DNA from: Aldehydirespirator sp965248735 | Lineage (GTDB): Bacteria > Actinomycetota > Acidimicrobiia > Acidimicrobiales > Aldehydirespiratoraceae | Direction: 5' to 3' | DNA length: 64,000 nucleotides | NCBI GenBank assembly: GCA_965248735.1 | Contig: OZ252146.1 | Span: forward strand, 3,410,001-3,474,000 | In this document: piece by piece, positions 25,042-33,254 of the stretch | Layout of the letters: the number at the start of each line of letters is the position of its first letter | How positions within the stretch are numbered: position 1 is the stretch's first letter | Program-made: the position numbers and the translations under genes | The notes under the pieces: model-generated | The model's input: only the letters and a program-made list of their open reading frames with translations | Database searches by the model: none | What the model was told of the DNA's origin: nothing

Positions 25042-25626
25042 TCATCGCAGTTGCTCCGGTTGGGCGCGGCCGATGCGCTCGTAGTCATCGATCACCTCGT
25101 CGGGCTCGCCGGTGGGCTCCCAGCCCAAGATGTTGCCGGCGGAGATCTCGAGCTCGTCGTCGGGCTTCCACACGGCCCGCACCCGCATGCCGATGCGCAC
25201 CTCCTCGGGCGCGATGTTGATGACGAGTCCGAGGAAGCCCACCGACGCGCCGTCGAGCACGATCCAGGCGCTGCAGTAGGGAGGCTTGAGGTCGGGCCGG
25301 CGCTCTATGGGGACCCTGGTGATGTTGAAGGACTCGACGTAGCCGGTGTCGGGCAGTTCGACCGCGCCCACGGTGGCCGTGCCCGCCAGGGGGCTCACCC
25401 CGCGGGGAGGCACGAACACCTGCCCGGTAACTGGGCAGCGCTCCCCCAGGATCCGTTTGCCGGCCATGGCCCGCAGATAGCGCGACAGGGCCCGGCCCGG
25501 GGTGTAGGTGTAGCTGAGGCGGATGGGGGTGCACACGCTCTGCACCGGTTCCGCTCCGGTCAGCGAGGGCGGCAGGGTCACCTCGCCGGACAGTGCGGCG
25601 GGCGGCGCCAGGGGGTCGGCGGCCAT
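25042..25626 (-). CDS. DUF35-type OB-fold protein, second
   Basis: A 194-residue protein of the zinc-ribbon/OB-fold (DUF35) family that partners SCP-x thiolases. The ribbon is reduced (GERCPVTGQVFVPPRG, one clear Cys), and the OB domain runs from TATVGAVELPDTGYVESF to the end. ATG 25626 overlaps the upstream stop as ATGA. It probably helps shape or stabilise the thiolase active site, as shown for related thiolase or hydratase complexes (inference here). Confidence 0.8.
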   Translation of the reverse strand: MAADPLAPPAALSGEVTLPPSLTGAEPVQSVCTPIRLSYTYTPGRALSRYLRAMAGKRILGERCPVTGQVFVPPRGVSPLAGTATVGAVELPDTGYVESFNITRVPIERRPDLKPPYCSAWIVLDGASVGFLGLVINIAPEEVRIGMRVRAVWKPDDELEISAGNILGWEPTGEPDEVIDDYERIGRAQPEQLR

Positions 25627-26078
25627 CAGCTCCGGTCCTCCGGTACCGGCTCGAAGCCGGCTATGTCGGCTATGTGGCCCTCCCGCTCGCTTCGCCACAC
25701 CGCCCGGACCCTCATCCCGGTGGACATGTCGGCCGCGCTGTCGGCGAACACCGCGTGGAGCATCGAGGTGTCGGCGCCGTCGAGTCGGATCAGCGCCCAG
25801 GCGAAGGGGCGGTCGAAGGGCTGCAGCGGGCGGGGCTCGCCGTTCCAGGCCCAGGTGAGCACCTCGCCGCTCTGACCCACTTCCACGAGCTCGGTCAGCG
25901 GGTCCGCGGTGAGCGGGTCGTACTCCAGCGGGGGGCACAGCACGGTTCCGTCGGCCCGGCGGACCCCGCAGATCACGCCCTCGCGCAAGCCGGTGAGGAA
26001 CGCTCCGATCACCGGCCCCGTCGAGCGCGTGAATGGATATTCGAGCACGAGCGGGGCCTGCAGGACCTCGGGGGCCAT
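25626..26078 (-). CDS. DUF35-type OB-fold protein, first
   Basis: A 150-residue protein. A short ribbon-like segment (GVICGVRRADGTVLCPP, one Cys at each end) precedes an OB-fold with the family ending MRVRAVWRSEREGHIADIAGFEP. ATG 26078 is chosen because the upstream part of the frame is encoded by the dispersed repeat. It is the first gene of the four-gene acyl-CoA operon. Confidence 0.75.
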   Translation of the reverse strand: MAPEVLQAPLVLEYPFTRSTGPVIGAFLTGLREGVICGVRRADGTVLCPPLEYDPLTADPLTELVEVGQSGEVLTWAWNGEPRPLQPFDRPFAWALIRLDGADTSMLHAVFADSAADMSTGMRVRAVWRSEREGHIADIAGFEPVPEDRS

Positions 26079-26144
26079 CGCCTTCGATGTTACGGCTGCG
26101 TCTCGGCTTCCCGGCGCATGGTCGCGCCCCTGTCGGCCCCCGGC

Positions 26145-26219
26145 CCCGCTCGGCCTCTGTTCCCCGCTCTTGTTCGCTGGCACTCACGGGCCGCTCGGGC
26201 CACGGCCTCGCTGAGCGCC
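26145..26219. repeat. Dispersed GC-rich repeat, copy 3
   Basis: Includes CCGCTCTTGTTCGCTGG, CTCACGGGCCGCTCGGGCC and CGGCCTCGCTGAGCGC. It sits between the OB-fold operon and the end of the upstream membrane-protein gene. Confidence 0.75.
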
Positions 26220-26259
26220 CGGCAGAAACGTCGTGAACTGCGCCCTTTCCGATCGGCCT

Positions 26260-27675
26260 CTAGGCGCCGAGCAACAGGAGCAGGCCGATGACGGTGTAGC
26301 AGATCATCACGGCCAGCATCGGATACTGCGAGCGCACCGCCAGGCGGCGCGGCCAGCGCTCCACGGACCGGTCGTGAGCGACCGCCACGGCCAGCACATG
26401 GCCCACCGCGATGGCCGCGGTCTGCACCCAGGCGATGGTGTCGGTGGAGACCAGCGTGAAGTCCACCTGGTAGGTGGCCGTGCCGAAGAGGTCCCACCCC
26501 CGGCCGAAGGGATCGGAGACGTGGGCGATGATCTGCTGGCCCTCCAGCACCAGGTAGCTGAAGTAGTGGGCGACGGTGTAGGCCGCCGCAATGGGCAGCA
26601 GGGACGGGGCGAACACCGCGGTCAGATCCCTCTCGGTGTCGCCGGTGACCGAGGCCATGACCGCGATGGCGGCCCGGTACAGCAGGGTCACCGCGAAGAT
26701 GATGAACACCATCCCGACCGTGTTGACCACGGTCAGCTCCCACCCGACGCGGGCCGCGGCCACATCGCGCCAGATGCCAGTGCGGGTGAAGCCGTCGAAG
26801 GTGGTGGAGCCCAGCACCACCAGTATGAACGCCACCGAACCCCGCTTGATCGGCTCGGTTGCCAGGCCTGCGAGCGGGGCCCGCAGCCTCCAGGCTCCGT
26901 CGTCGTCGCGGTGCAGCGGGGCGATGGCCGAGAGCTTGGTGAACAGCACGCCGAAGCCCTCGGCGTCGCGCACCCAGCCCCGGCCGAACACCGCGGCCCC
27001 GGCCAGCATCGCGACCGTGTAGGCGGCCAGATAGGCGCCCAGGGCCCGGGGCTCGGAGTTGTCGTGGTAGGCGAGCTCGAGCCACACGAACCCGAAGACG
27101 GCCACCACCGCCCACCACTGGTTGCCGGCGCCCCGGCCGGACTCCGAGACCGGGCGGCCCCTCAGCCGGGCCCAACCCCAGGCCGAGGCGTCGGCCGCGG
27201 TGCACAACGGGTTCAGTCCCCGCCAAACGTCGCCGATCAGGACCGACACGGCCTGCAGGCCCACCCAGAAGACGATGTAGAGCGCGACGGGGGCGATGTT
27301 CACCGAGGGGTTGGGGTTGCCGGCCAGCGCGGCGTAGAGCACGACGACCAGGGCGAACAGGCCGGCGGCCCGGGCGATCAGCACCAGCGCCTGGGCGGTC
27401 CGCTGGAGCGGCTCGGGCAGGACTCGCCCCGCGGCGGCCGCCCGGAGTCGCGGCGTCGCCCAGAACATGCCCAGCGCCACGAACGACGCGGCCACCGCGA
27501 ACGACGCGGCCCAGGCGAGCTGCCACGCCGGTATGGGCAGATCAGTCCGGCCGCCCACGCCGTGCGCGGCGGCGGGACCGGCCCACGCCCACAGCGCGGC
27601 CCCGGCCAGCGCGGCGACCGCCGGCGCTCTGCGGCGGATCCGCCGCCGGACGCTGGGGGCACTCCCCGGACTCAT
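26260..27675 (-). CDS. Large polytopic membrane protein
   Basis: A 471-residue protein with about 11-12 hydrophobic segments. The start (ATG 27675) gives a basic N-terminus, a membrane segment and then AHGVGGRTDLPIPAW, a signature I associate with a widespread actinobacterial membrane family sometimes labelled fenitrothion hydrolase-like; that enzymatic label is doubtful. Conserved-looking loops include NIAPVALYIVFWVG and DPFGRGWDLFGT. The function is not known. It lies downstream of the second M23 peptidase gene on the same strand. Confidence 0.7.
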   Translation of the reverse strand: MSPGSAPSVRRRIRRRAPAVAALAGAALWAWAGPAAAHGVGGRTDLPIPAWQLAWAASFAVAASFVALGMFWATPRLRAAAAGRVLPEPLQRTAQALVLIARAAGLFALVVVLYAALAGNPNPSVNIAPVALYIVFWVGLQAVSVLIGDVWRGLNPLCTAADASAWGWARLRGRPVSESGRGAGNQWWAVVAVFGFVWLELAYHDNSEPRALGAYLAAYTVAMLAGAAVFGRGWVRDAEGFGVLFTKLSAIAPLHRDDDGAWRLRAPLAGLATEPIKRGSVAFILVVLGSTTFDGFTRTGIWRDVAAARVGWELTVVNTVGMVFIIFAVTLLYRAAIAVMASVTGDTERDLTAVFAPSLLPIAAAYTVAHYFSYLVLEGQQIIAHVSDPFGRGWDLFGTATYQVDFTLVSTDTIAWVQTAAIAVGHVLAVAVAHDRSVERWPRRLAVRSQYPMLAVMICYTVIGLLLLLGA

Positions 27676-27742
27676 GGCGACAACGGCTCCAGATCTGTCC
27701 GCGCCTCCGGGGCGCGGCCGGCGCCGAGTTCGGGGCGCAGCT

Positions 27743-28792
27743 TCATGGCAGGAACGGCGCCGGGTCCACCGCGGTCCCGTCGATGCGGGCCTCAAAGTGC
27801 AGGTGCGGTCCCGTCGTCCGCCCGGTGGAGCCCATGGCCCCCAGCAGCTGGCCGGCGTCTACCTCGTCGTCGGGACCTACCGCGAAGGAGTCGAGGTGCG
27901 CGTAGACGGTGGAGAGGCCCGCTCCGTGGTACACGACGACACTGTTGCCGTAGAACGGGCAGTTCTGGGCCGAGATGACCTCGCCGCCGAGCACGGCCAC
28001 CACCGGATCGCCGGTGTCGCCCTTGATGTCGGCCCCGTTGTGCTGGGACCAGTAGCCGGTGACCGGATGCACCCGCATCCCAAAGCCCGAGCCGATCTCG
28101 CCGGGAGCCGGGAGTTGCTCCATGGGCAGGAACGCGTCGATGCCGAGGTCGGCGCGCTGTTGCGCGGCCCGGTCGCGCATGTCGGCCTCGACCCGGCGGA
28201 GTCCGTCCGCGATCAGCCTCAAGTCCCCGCTCGTCCCCTCGGTGACCTCGATTTCCTCGAGGTCGTCGTCCACGCTGCGATACAGCAGGTAGATGCGCAT
28301 CTCGTCGCCGCCGATGCTGTCGCCGACCACTTGCTCCAGGATCTTCTCCAGCGGCTGCGGGCAAGGGACCTGCATGTCGGGGTGCAGCACCGCGGTGTCC
28401 GAGACCGGGGTCGCCGACGGCAACGGAAGGTCGCACCAGCCGCGGGAGTCCTCCCGCCATGCGCCTCCCAGCCCCTCGCAGGCCTCCTGCAGCGACAGCG
28501 GCTCGGAGCGCACCTGCTGGCTGGCCAGCTCGATCGCGGCCGCGATCGCGGCCGCGTCCACGGCTTCGTCAGCGGAAGGGACGGTCGGCTCGGCCGGACT
28601 GGCCGTTCCGGTCGGCTCGGATGGACCCGCCGCGTCGGCAGGCTCGGACGGGGCCACCCGATCGACTGCGCCGTCCGGCGACTCCGATGCGCCGACCAGC
28701 AGGTCCGGGGTCTCGCGTATAAGCCAGGACGCCGCAGCCAGCACAATCAAGAGAACGACGACTATCGCAAAGAGTCCTCGCCATTCACCCAC
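27743..28792 (-). CDS. Membrane-anchored M23 metallopeptidase
   Basis: A 349-residue protein with one N-terminal membrane segment (about 5-25), a Pro/Ser/Ala-rich spacer (30-75), a middle domain with three cysteines (about 104-143) and a C-terminal LytM/M23 domain carrying HNGADIKGD and HLHFEA. It is expected outside the membrane, acting on peptidoglycan. GTG 28792 is the only sensible start. It lacks the coiled coil of the other M23 protein in this window. Confidence 0.87.
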   Translation of the reverse strand: MGEWRGLFAIVVVLLIVLAAASWLIRETPDLLVGASESPDGAVDRVAPSEPADAAGPSEPTGTASPAEPTVPSADEAVDAAAIAAAIELASQQVRSEPLSLQEACEGLGGAWREDSRGWCDLPLPSATPVSDTAVLHPDMQVPCPQPLEKILEQVVGDSIGGDEMRIYLLYRSVDDDLEEIEVTEGTSGDLRLIADGLRRVEADMRDRAAQQRADLGIDAFLPMEQLPAPGEIGSGFGMRVHPVTGYWSQHNGADIKGDTGDPVVAVLGGEVISAQNCPFYGNSVVVYHGAGLSTVYAHLDSFAVGPDDEVDAGQLLGAMGSTGRTTGPHLHFEARIDGTAVDPAPFLP

Positions 28793-28851
28793 GATCCGTC
28801 CCGCTAGCGCAGTGGCGGTTTCCCGAGATCACTGCTCGGAGACTGTACCGG

Positions 28852-28925
28852 TGGGCGATACTGGACTCGAACCAGCGACCTCTGCCGTGTGAAGGCAGCG
28901 CTCTAGCCATCTGAGCTAATCGCCC
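28852..28925 (-). tRNA. tRNA-Val (anticodon CAC)
   Basis: A full cloverleaf reads on the minus strand: acceptor GGGCGAT/ATCGCCC, D stem GCTC/GAGC, anticodon stem CTGCC/GGCAG with loop TTCACAC (anticodon CAC), T arm with TTCGAGT, and discriminator A. The 3' CCA is not encoded (CCG follows). Confidence 0.95.
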
Positions 28926-28961
28926 GAAGGAGCGAGGCTACCAGCGAGGCCCATGCAAGGG

Positions 28962-30377
28962 CTACGGCGCTACATCGGGGGCGATGGGGTCGAGGGCGAG
29001 CAGGTCCTCGAGCACGGCCAGGGTCTCCAGCACGGCGAGATCGTCGAGTTGGTGGCCCACGACTTGCAGGCCGATCGGCACACCCTCGTTGCTGAACCCG
29101 CAGCACACCGTCCCGGCCGGGCGCCGAGCGAGGTTGGCCAGAGGGGTGAAGCGGAACCAGTTGGGAGTCTCCTCGCCGTTGATGGTGCCGTGCCCGCCCG
29201 GCGCGGGAGCCTGCCCCGCGAGCGTCGGCATCAGCAACACGTCGGAGCCGTCCATCATCTCTGCCAGGGTCACAGACAGCTCGCCCGCCTGCTGGCGGGC
29301 CTCGTACAGCGACGACGCGGTGACCCTCTCGTAGACGTCCTCCAGCATCCGTGCGAGCACATCGGTCACGTCGGCCCACTCGTCGGTGCCGTACAGCGAA
29401 CGAAACACGGGACCTATCAGTCCCCCGAAGAAGAGCTGGAGGAAGGCTCCGGGCGCCGTGGCGATCTCCGTCTGGGCCTCGACAACCTCCACGCCCTCGG
29501 CCGCCAGGCGATCCACAGCCGCCGCGCAGGCCGCGGCGATCTCGGAGTCGACCGGCCCGCCGTCGATCGACGGCGCCCACAGCACCCGGGCCGGCACCCG
29601 GGGGCTGTCGAGCGCGGCCCGCCAGGAAACCCCCGGCGCAGGCAGGCTGCGCAGGTCGGCCGGATGGGGGCCGACCACCGCGTCGAGACACAGGGCCGCG
29701 TCGCGGATGAGTCGCGCCATCGGTCCCACGCATGACAGATCGATCAGGCCCGACGGCGGCGGACCGCTCGGCACCCGGCCGTGGCTGGTCTTGAGGCCCG
29801 AAAGCCCGCATATCGCCGACGGGATCCGGATCGAGCCTCCCCCGTCGGAGCCGGTCCCCACCGGGACCATGCCCGCGGCTATGGCGGAGCCGGTCCCGCC
29901 CGACGACCCGCCCGGCGAGCGCTCGAGGTTCCACGGATTGAACGTGGCCCCGAACCGGGGGTTGTAGGTGTCGCCCATGCAGCCGTGCTCGGGGGTGTTG
30001 GTCTTGCCCACCACCACGCAGCCCGCGGCCCGCAGCCGGGCAACCTCGGTGCAGTCGGAGACAGCCCGAGGGGCGCCGCGGGTGTACATGGCGCCCTTGC
30101 TGGTGTGGAACCCGGCCACGTCGACGAGGTCCTTCACGCCGATCGGGACTCCCGCCAGCGGCCCCACATCGTCGCCGGCGTCGATTCGTGCGTCGATCGC
30201 GGCGGCCTCGGACCGTGCCGCGTCGGCGTCCACCGCAACGAAGGCGTTCAGCACACCATTGAGAGCCTCGATGCGCTCCAGCGCGTGCTCGGTGACCGCG
30301 GCGGCAGTGAGGGTGCGGTCACGCACCATGGCCGCGAGGGCCTCCACCGTCACGGTTCGGAAGTCGGGTACGTCCAT
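28962..30377 (-). CDS. Amidase-signature family hydrolase
   Basis: A 471-residue amidase. The Ser-cisSer-Lys triad is visible as GVPIGVKDLVD (Lys), GGSSGGTGSAIAAG (cis-Ser) and SDGGGSIRIPSA (nucleophile Ser). The substrate is not predictable; it could hydrolyse aliphatic or aryl amides. GatA is less likely because gatB and gatC are absent. ATG 30377 follows a GAGG and starts at the normal family N-terminus; the frame opens to ATG 30416, beside a short CATGGAAGC repeat. Confidence 0.88.
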   Translation of the reverse strand: MDVPDFRTVTVEALAAMVRDRTLTAAAVTEHALERIEALNGVLNAFVAVDADAARSEAAAIDARIDAGDDVGPLAGVPIGVKDLVDVAGFHTSKGAMYTRGAPRAVSDCTEVARLRAAGCVVVGKTNTPEHGCMGDTYNPRFGATFNPWNLERSPGGSSGGTGSAIAAGMVPVGTGSDGGGSIRIPSAICGLSGLKTSHGRVPSGPPPSGLIDLSCVGPMARLIRDAALCLDAVVGPHPADLRSLPAPGVSWRAALDSPRVPARVLWAPSIDGGPVDSEIAAACAAAVDRLAAEGVEVVEAQTEIATAPGAFLQLFFGGLIGPVFRSLYGTDEWADVTDVLARMLEDVYERVTASSLYEARQQAGELSVTLAEMMDGSDVLLMPTLAGQAPAPGGHGTINGEETPNWFRFTPLANLARRPAGTVCCGFSNEGVPIGLQVVGHQLDDLAVLETLAVLEDLLALDPIAPDVAP

Positions 30378-30498
30378 TGCCTCAAGCCTTTCGTGGAGGG
30401 GAAGGAGTCCGTTCATGGAAGCCCATGGAAGCCCATGTAGGGGCGTTGCGTCGGAATGGCCGGCGGGGCGCGCCCGGTGGAGCGCGCCGCTGATTCAA

Positions 30499-31854
30499 TC
30501 AGGCATCGCCGCCGGCGACGAGCCGCTCCACCAACCGCTCGAGGCCGGCGACTCTCGATCCCTTGACCAGAACGGCGTCGTCGGCGCCCAGACCGCCAAG
30601 GTCGCGCAGCGCGGCGAGGGCGCCGTCGATGCCGTCGGTGTCGGTGACGGCGTCGTCGCCCTGGGAGTACCCGGGCGCGTCGACCGCGATCACTCGCACC
30701 CCGAGTTCTGCGGCCAGAGAGCCGACAGCGGCGTGTTCCGTGGCCTCGAACTCGCCCAGCTCGGCCATGATGCCGACCACGGCGATCCTGCGGGCCGCCG
30801 GCAGCGCGGCCAGGGAGTGCAGGGCCGCCCGCATCGACAGCGGGTTGGCGTTGTAGCAGTCGTTCAGCAGGCGCGCGCCGCTAGCGGCACGAACGACTTC
30901 CATGCGCAGCGGCGACAGCGCCGGCTCGGCCAGCCCGGCGGCCACGTCCTCCAGCGAGGCGCCCAGCTCCAGGGCGGCCGCGGCCGCGGCCAGCGCGTTG
31001 TCGACCGAGTGCAGTCCCCTGGCCCCGAGCGTCACCGCGCACTCGCCCGCGGGGCTGCGCAGCACGAAGCGCGGGGTCAGGTCGTCGCCGAGCGTCAGCT
31101 GCCCGGCCGCCACCTCGCCGCCGAGCCCGAAGGTGACCACCCGGGCGTCCGTGCTCGATGCCATGGCCGCGACTTCGGGAACCCCGGCGTTGAGGAAGGC
31201 CACACCGCCGTCGCCGGCACCGGGAAGCGCCTCGACCAGCTCCCGCTTGGCCGCCACCACCGCGGCCAGAGACCCGAGCTCGCTGGTGTGGGAGAGGCCC
31301 ACGGTGGTGACCACGCCCATGGTCGGCCGGGCCACGGCGCAGAGCCGGGCGATGTGCCCTGCTCCCCGCGAGCCCATCTCGACCACCAGAGCCTCGGTGC
31401 CGGTCGGGGCGCACAGCAGCGTGATCGGCACTCCGATCTCGTTGTTGAACGACCGGGTGCTGGCCCACACCCTCCGGTCTCTAGCCAGCACCGCGGCCAG
31501 CAGGTCCTTGGTGGTGGTCTTGCCGGCGGATCCGGTGACACCCACCACCGGCACCGCCCCGAGGCGGCGGCGGGCCCGGCGGGCGAGCGCCGCGAGGGCC
31601 TCCAGCGTGTCGCCCACTGCCACGGCCGCGGCGCCGGCCGCGACCGGACCTCGGGCGGTGAGATAGGCGGACGCTCCCGCCGCGACCGCGTCGGCGATGA
31701 AGCGGTGGCCGTCGCGCTCGGCCACCAGCGGCACGAACAGCATGCCCGGCCCCACGCCGCGGCTGTCCTGGGTCACGCCATCGACCGCAGTGGCGCCGTC
31801 GCCGTGCAGGCGACCCCCGGTGGCCTCGGCGATTTCCGCCAGCGTCCAGCGCAC
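30499..31854 (-). CDS. murF: UDP-MurNAc-tripeptide--D-Ala-D-Ala ligase
   Basis: About 451 residues, a Mur ligase that adds D-Ala-D-Ala to the peptidoglycan precursor. It has the MurF/MurE N-domain (WTLAEIAEATGGRL), the P-loop GVTGSAGKTTTKD, the middle-domain SFNNEIGVPITLL (MurF-type), and the C-terminal LLNDCYNANPLSM signature. Two GTG starts exist (31893 and 31854); the second opens at the conserved domain. It is divergent from ddl, the gene that makes its D-Ala-D-Ala substrate, across a region of about 110-150 bp likely to hold both promoters. Confidence 0.92.
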   Translation of the reverse strand: MRWTLAEIAEATGGRLHGDGATAVDGVTQDSRGVGPGMLFVPLVAERDGHRFIADAVAAGASAYLTARGPVAAGAAAVAVGDTLEALAALARRARRRLGAVPVVGVTGSAGKTTTKDLLAAVLARDRRVWASTRSFNNEIGVPITLLCAPTGTEALVVEMGSRGAGHIARLCAVARPTMGVVTTVGLSHTSELGSLAAVVAAKRELVEALPGAGDGGVAFLNAGVPEVAAMASSTDARVVTFGLGGEVAAGQLTLGDDLTPRFVLRSPAGECAVTLGARGLHSVDNALAAAAAALELGASLEDVAAGLAEPALSPLRMEVVRAASGARLLNDCYNANPLSMRAALHSLAALPAARRIAVVGIMAELGEFEATEHAAVGSLAAELGVRVIAVDAPGYSQGDDAVTDTDGIDGALAALRDLGGLGADDAVLVKGSRVAGLERLVERLVAGGDA

Positions 31855-32000
31855 GGCGCGAGTGTGACACGCGCCCGGTGATGACGTCGCCACCTGAGCG
31901 GCAAGCCCATCGCCCTGCTCAACGCCCTGCCCGTCACCCGCTCGCCGTCCGGGTGCCGACCGCGCGGGAGCGGCGGGCGCCCGGCGCTAGCGTCGCCGGC

Positions 32001-33155
32001 ATGGAGGACCGCAGGGTGAGGCTGGTGGTGCTGTTCGGGGGACGCTCCGCCGAACACGACGTGTCCTGCGTGTCGGCCCGTCACGTGGTGGCTGCAGCCG
32101 ACCCGCACAAGTACGTCGTCGAGCCGGTCGGCATCACCCGGGAAGGCCGCTGGGTGCAGGCTGCGGAGGCCGTCGAGGCCCTCAGCGCCGGTCCGGACGC
32201 GCTGCCCGAGCGTCTCAGCGCCGTCGGTCCTGAGGTGGAGCCCCTGCCCGCGCTGACCGCCGGCTCCGAGCTTCGTGGTGCCGGCCGCGGCTCCGACGCT
32301 GGCGGTCCCACGGTGGTGCTGCCCATCCTTCACGGCCCGATGGGCGAGGACGGCACGGTTCAGGGCCTGCTGGAGCTGGCCCGGGTCCCCTACGCCGGAG
32401 CCGGGGTGCTGGCCTCGGCGCTGTGCATGGACAAGACCGCAGCCAACACCATGCTGGCCCAGGCCGGGATCGCCCACACCCGCTGGCGGGCCGTCACCCT
32501 CGACGACCCCGACGCCAGCGACGCCGATCTGGCCCCGGTCCTCGACCCCATCGTGAAGGACTTGGGCCTGCCCGTGTTCGTCAAACCGGCGAGCATGGGA
32601 TCGTCAGTCGGTGTCTCCAAGGCGTTCACCCGCGGGGACGTGGCCGACGGGCTGCGCCTCGCCTCGCGCTATGACCGTTCCATCATCGTCGAGGAGGAGG
32701 CCCGAGCCCGCGAGATCGAAATCGCCGTCTTGGGCAACGACCACCCTGAGGCGAGCCTGCCCGGAGAGATCGTCCCGGCCGCGAGGTTCTACGACTACGC
32801 GGACAAGTACGAGGACGGCGCTGAACTGCTCATTCCGGCCCCCCTCGACGACGACGAGGTCGCCGCGTGCCAGCGCCTTGCCGTCGACGCCTACCGGGCC
32901 CTGCGGGTGGAGGGGCTGGCCAGGGTCGACTTCCTGTACGAGGACGGCCGCGACGGCCGGGGCGACCGGGGCTGGCTGGTGAGCGAACTCAACACCATGC
33001 CGGGCTTCACGCCCATATCGATGTACCCCAAGCTGTGGGCGGAGAGCGGGCTCGGCTACCCGCAGCTCATCGACCGGCTGGTGGACCTGGCCCTGGAGCG
33101 TCACGCCCGGCGCCAGCGCCACACTCTCACCGACCCGGCCGCCCCTGCGTCGTGA
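32001..33155 (+). CDS. ddl: D-alanine--D-alanine ligase
   Basis: A 384-residue ATP-grasp enzyme. FGGRSAEHDVSC opens the N-domain, PVFVKPASMGSSVGVSKA is the ATP-grasp loop, and SELNTMPGFTPISMYPKL closes the active site. ATG 32001 begins just before the conserved VRLVVLFGG. It makes the dipeptide that MurF, encoded divergently next door, adds to the precursor. Confidence 0.95.
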   Translation: MEDRRVRLVVLFGGRSAEHDVSCVSARHVVAAADPHKYVVEPVGITREGRWVQAAEAVEALSAGPDALPERLSAVGPEVEPLPALTAGSELRGAGRGSDAGGPTVVLPILHGPMGEDGTVQGLLELARVPYAGAGVLASALCMDKTAANTMLAQAGIAHTRWRAVTLDDPDASDADLAPVLDPIVKDLGLPVFVKPASMGSSVGVSKAFTRGDVADGLRLASRYDRSIIVEEEARAREIEIAVLGNDHPEASLPGEIVPAARFYDYADKYEDGAELLIPAPLDDDEVAACQRLAVDAYRALRVEGLARVDFLYEDGRDGRGDRGWLVSELNTMPGFTPISMYPKLWAESGLGYPQLIDRLVDLALERHARRQRHTLTDPAAPAS

Positions 33156-33254
33156 GCTTCGAGCGGGCGCGCCGACCGTGCGCGGGCACCCCGGCGGCGC
33201 CGGATCGAGCGCCGTCGTGAGCCTCCGGCGCCCGCGAGCAGTAGAACTAACGGC

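Noticed and set aside
25627..26187. Long N-terminal extension of the second OB-fold protein
   Set aside because: This part of the frame is antisense-like sequence overlapping the first OB-fold gene and a dispersed repeat.
28962..30377. GatA subunit of the Glu-tRNA(Gln) amidotransferase
   Set aside because: gatB and gatC are absent and the sequence reads as a general amidase.
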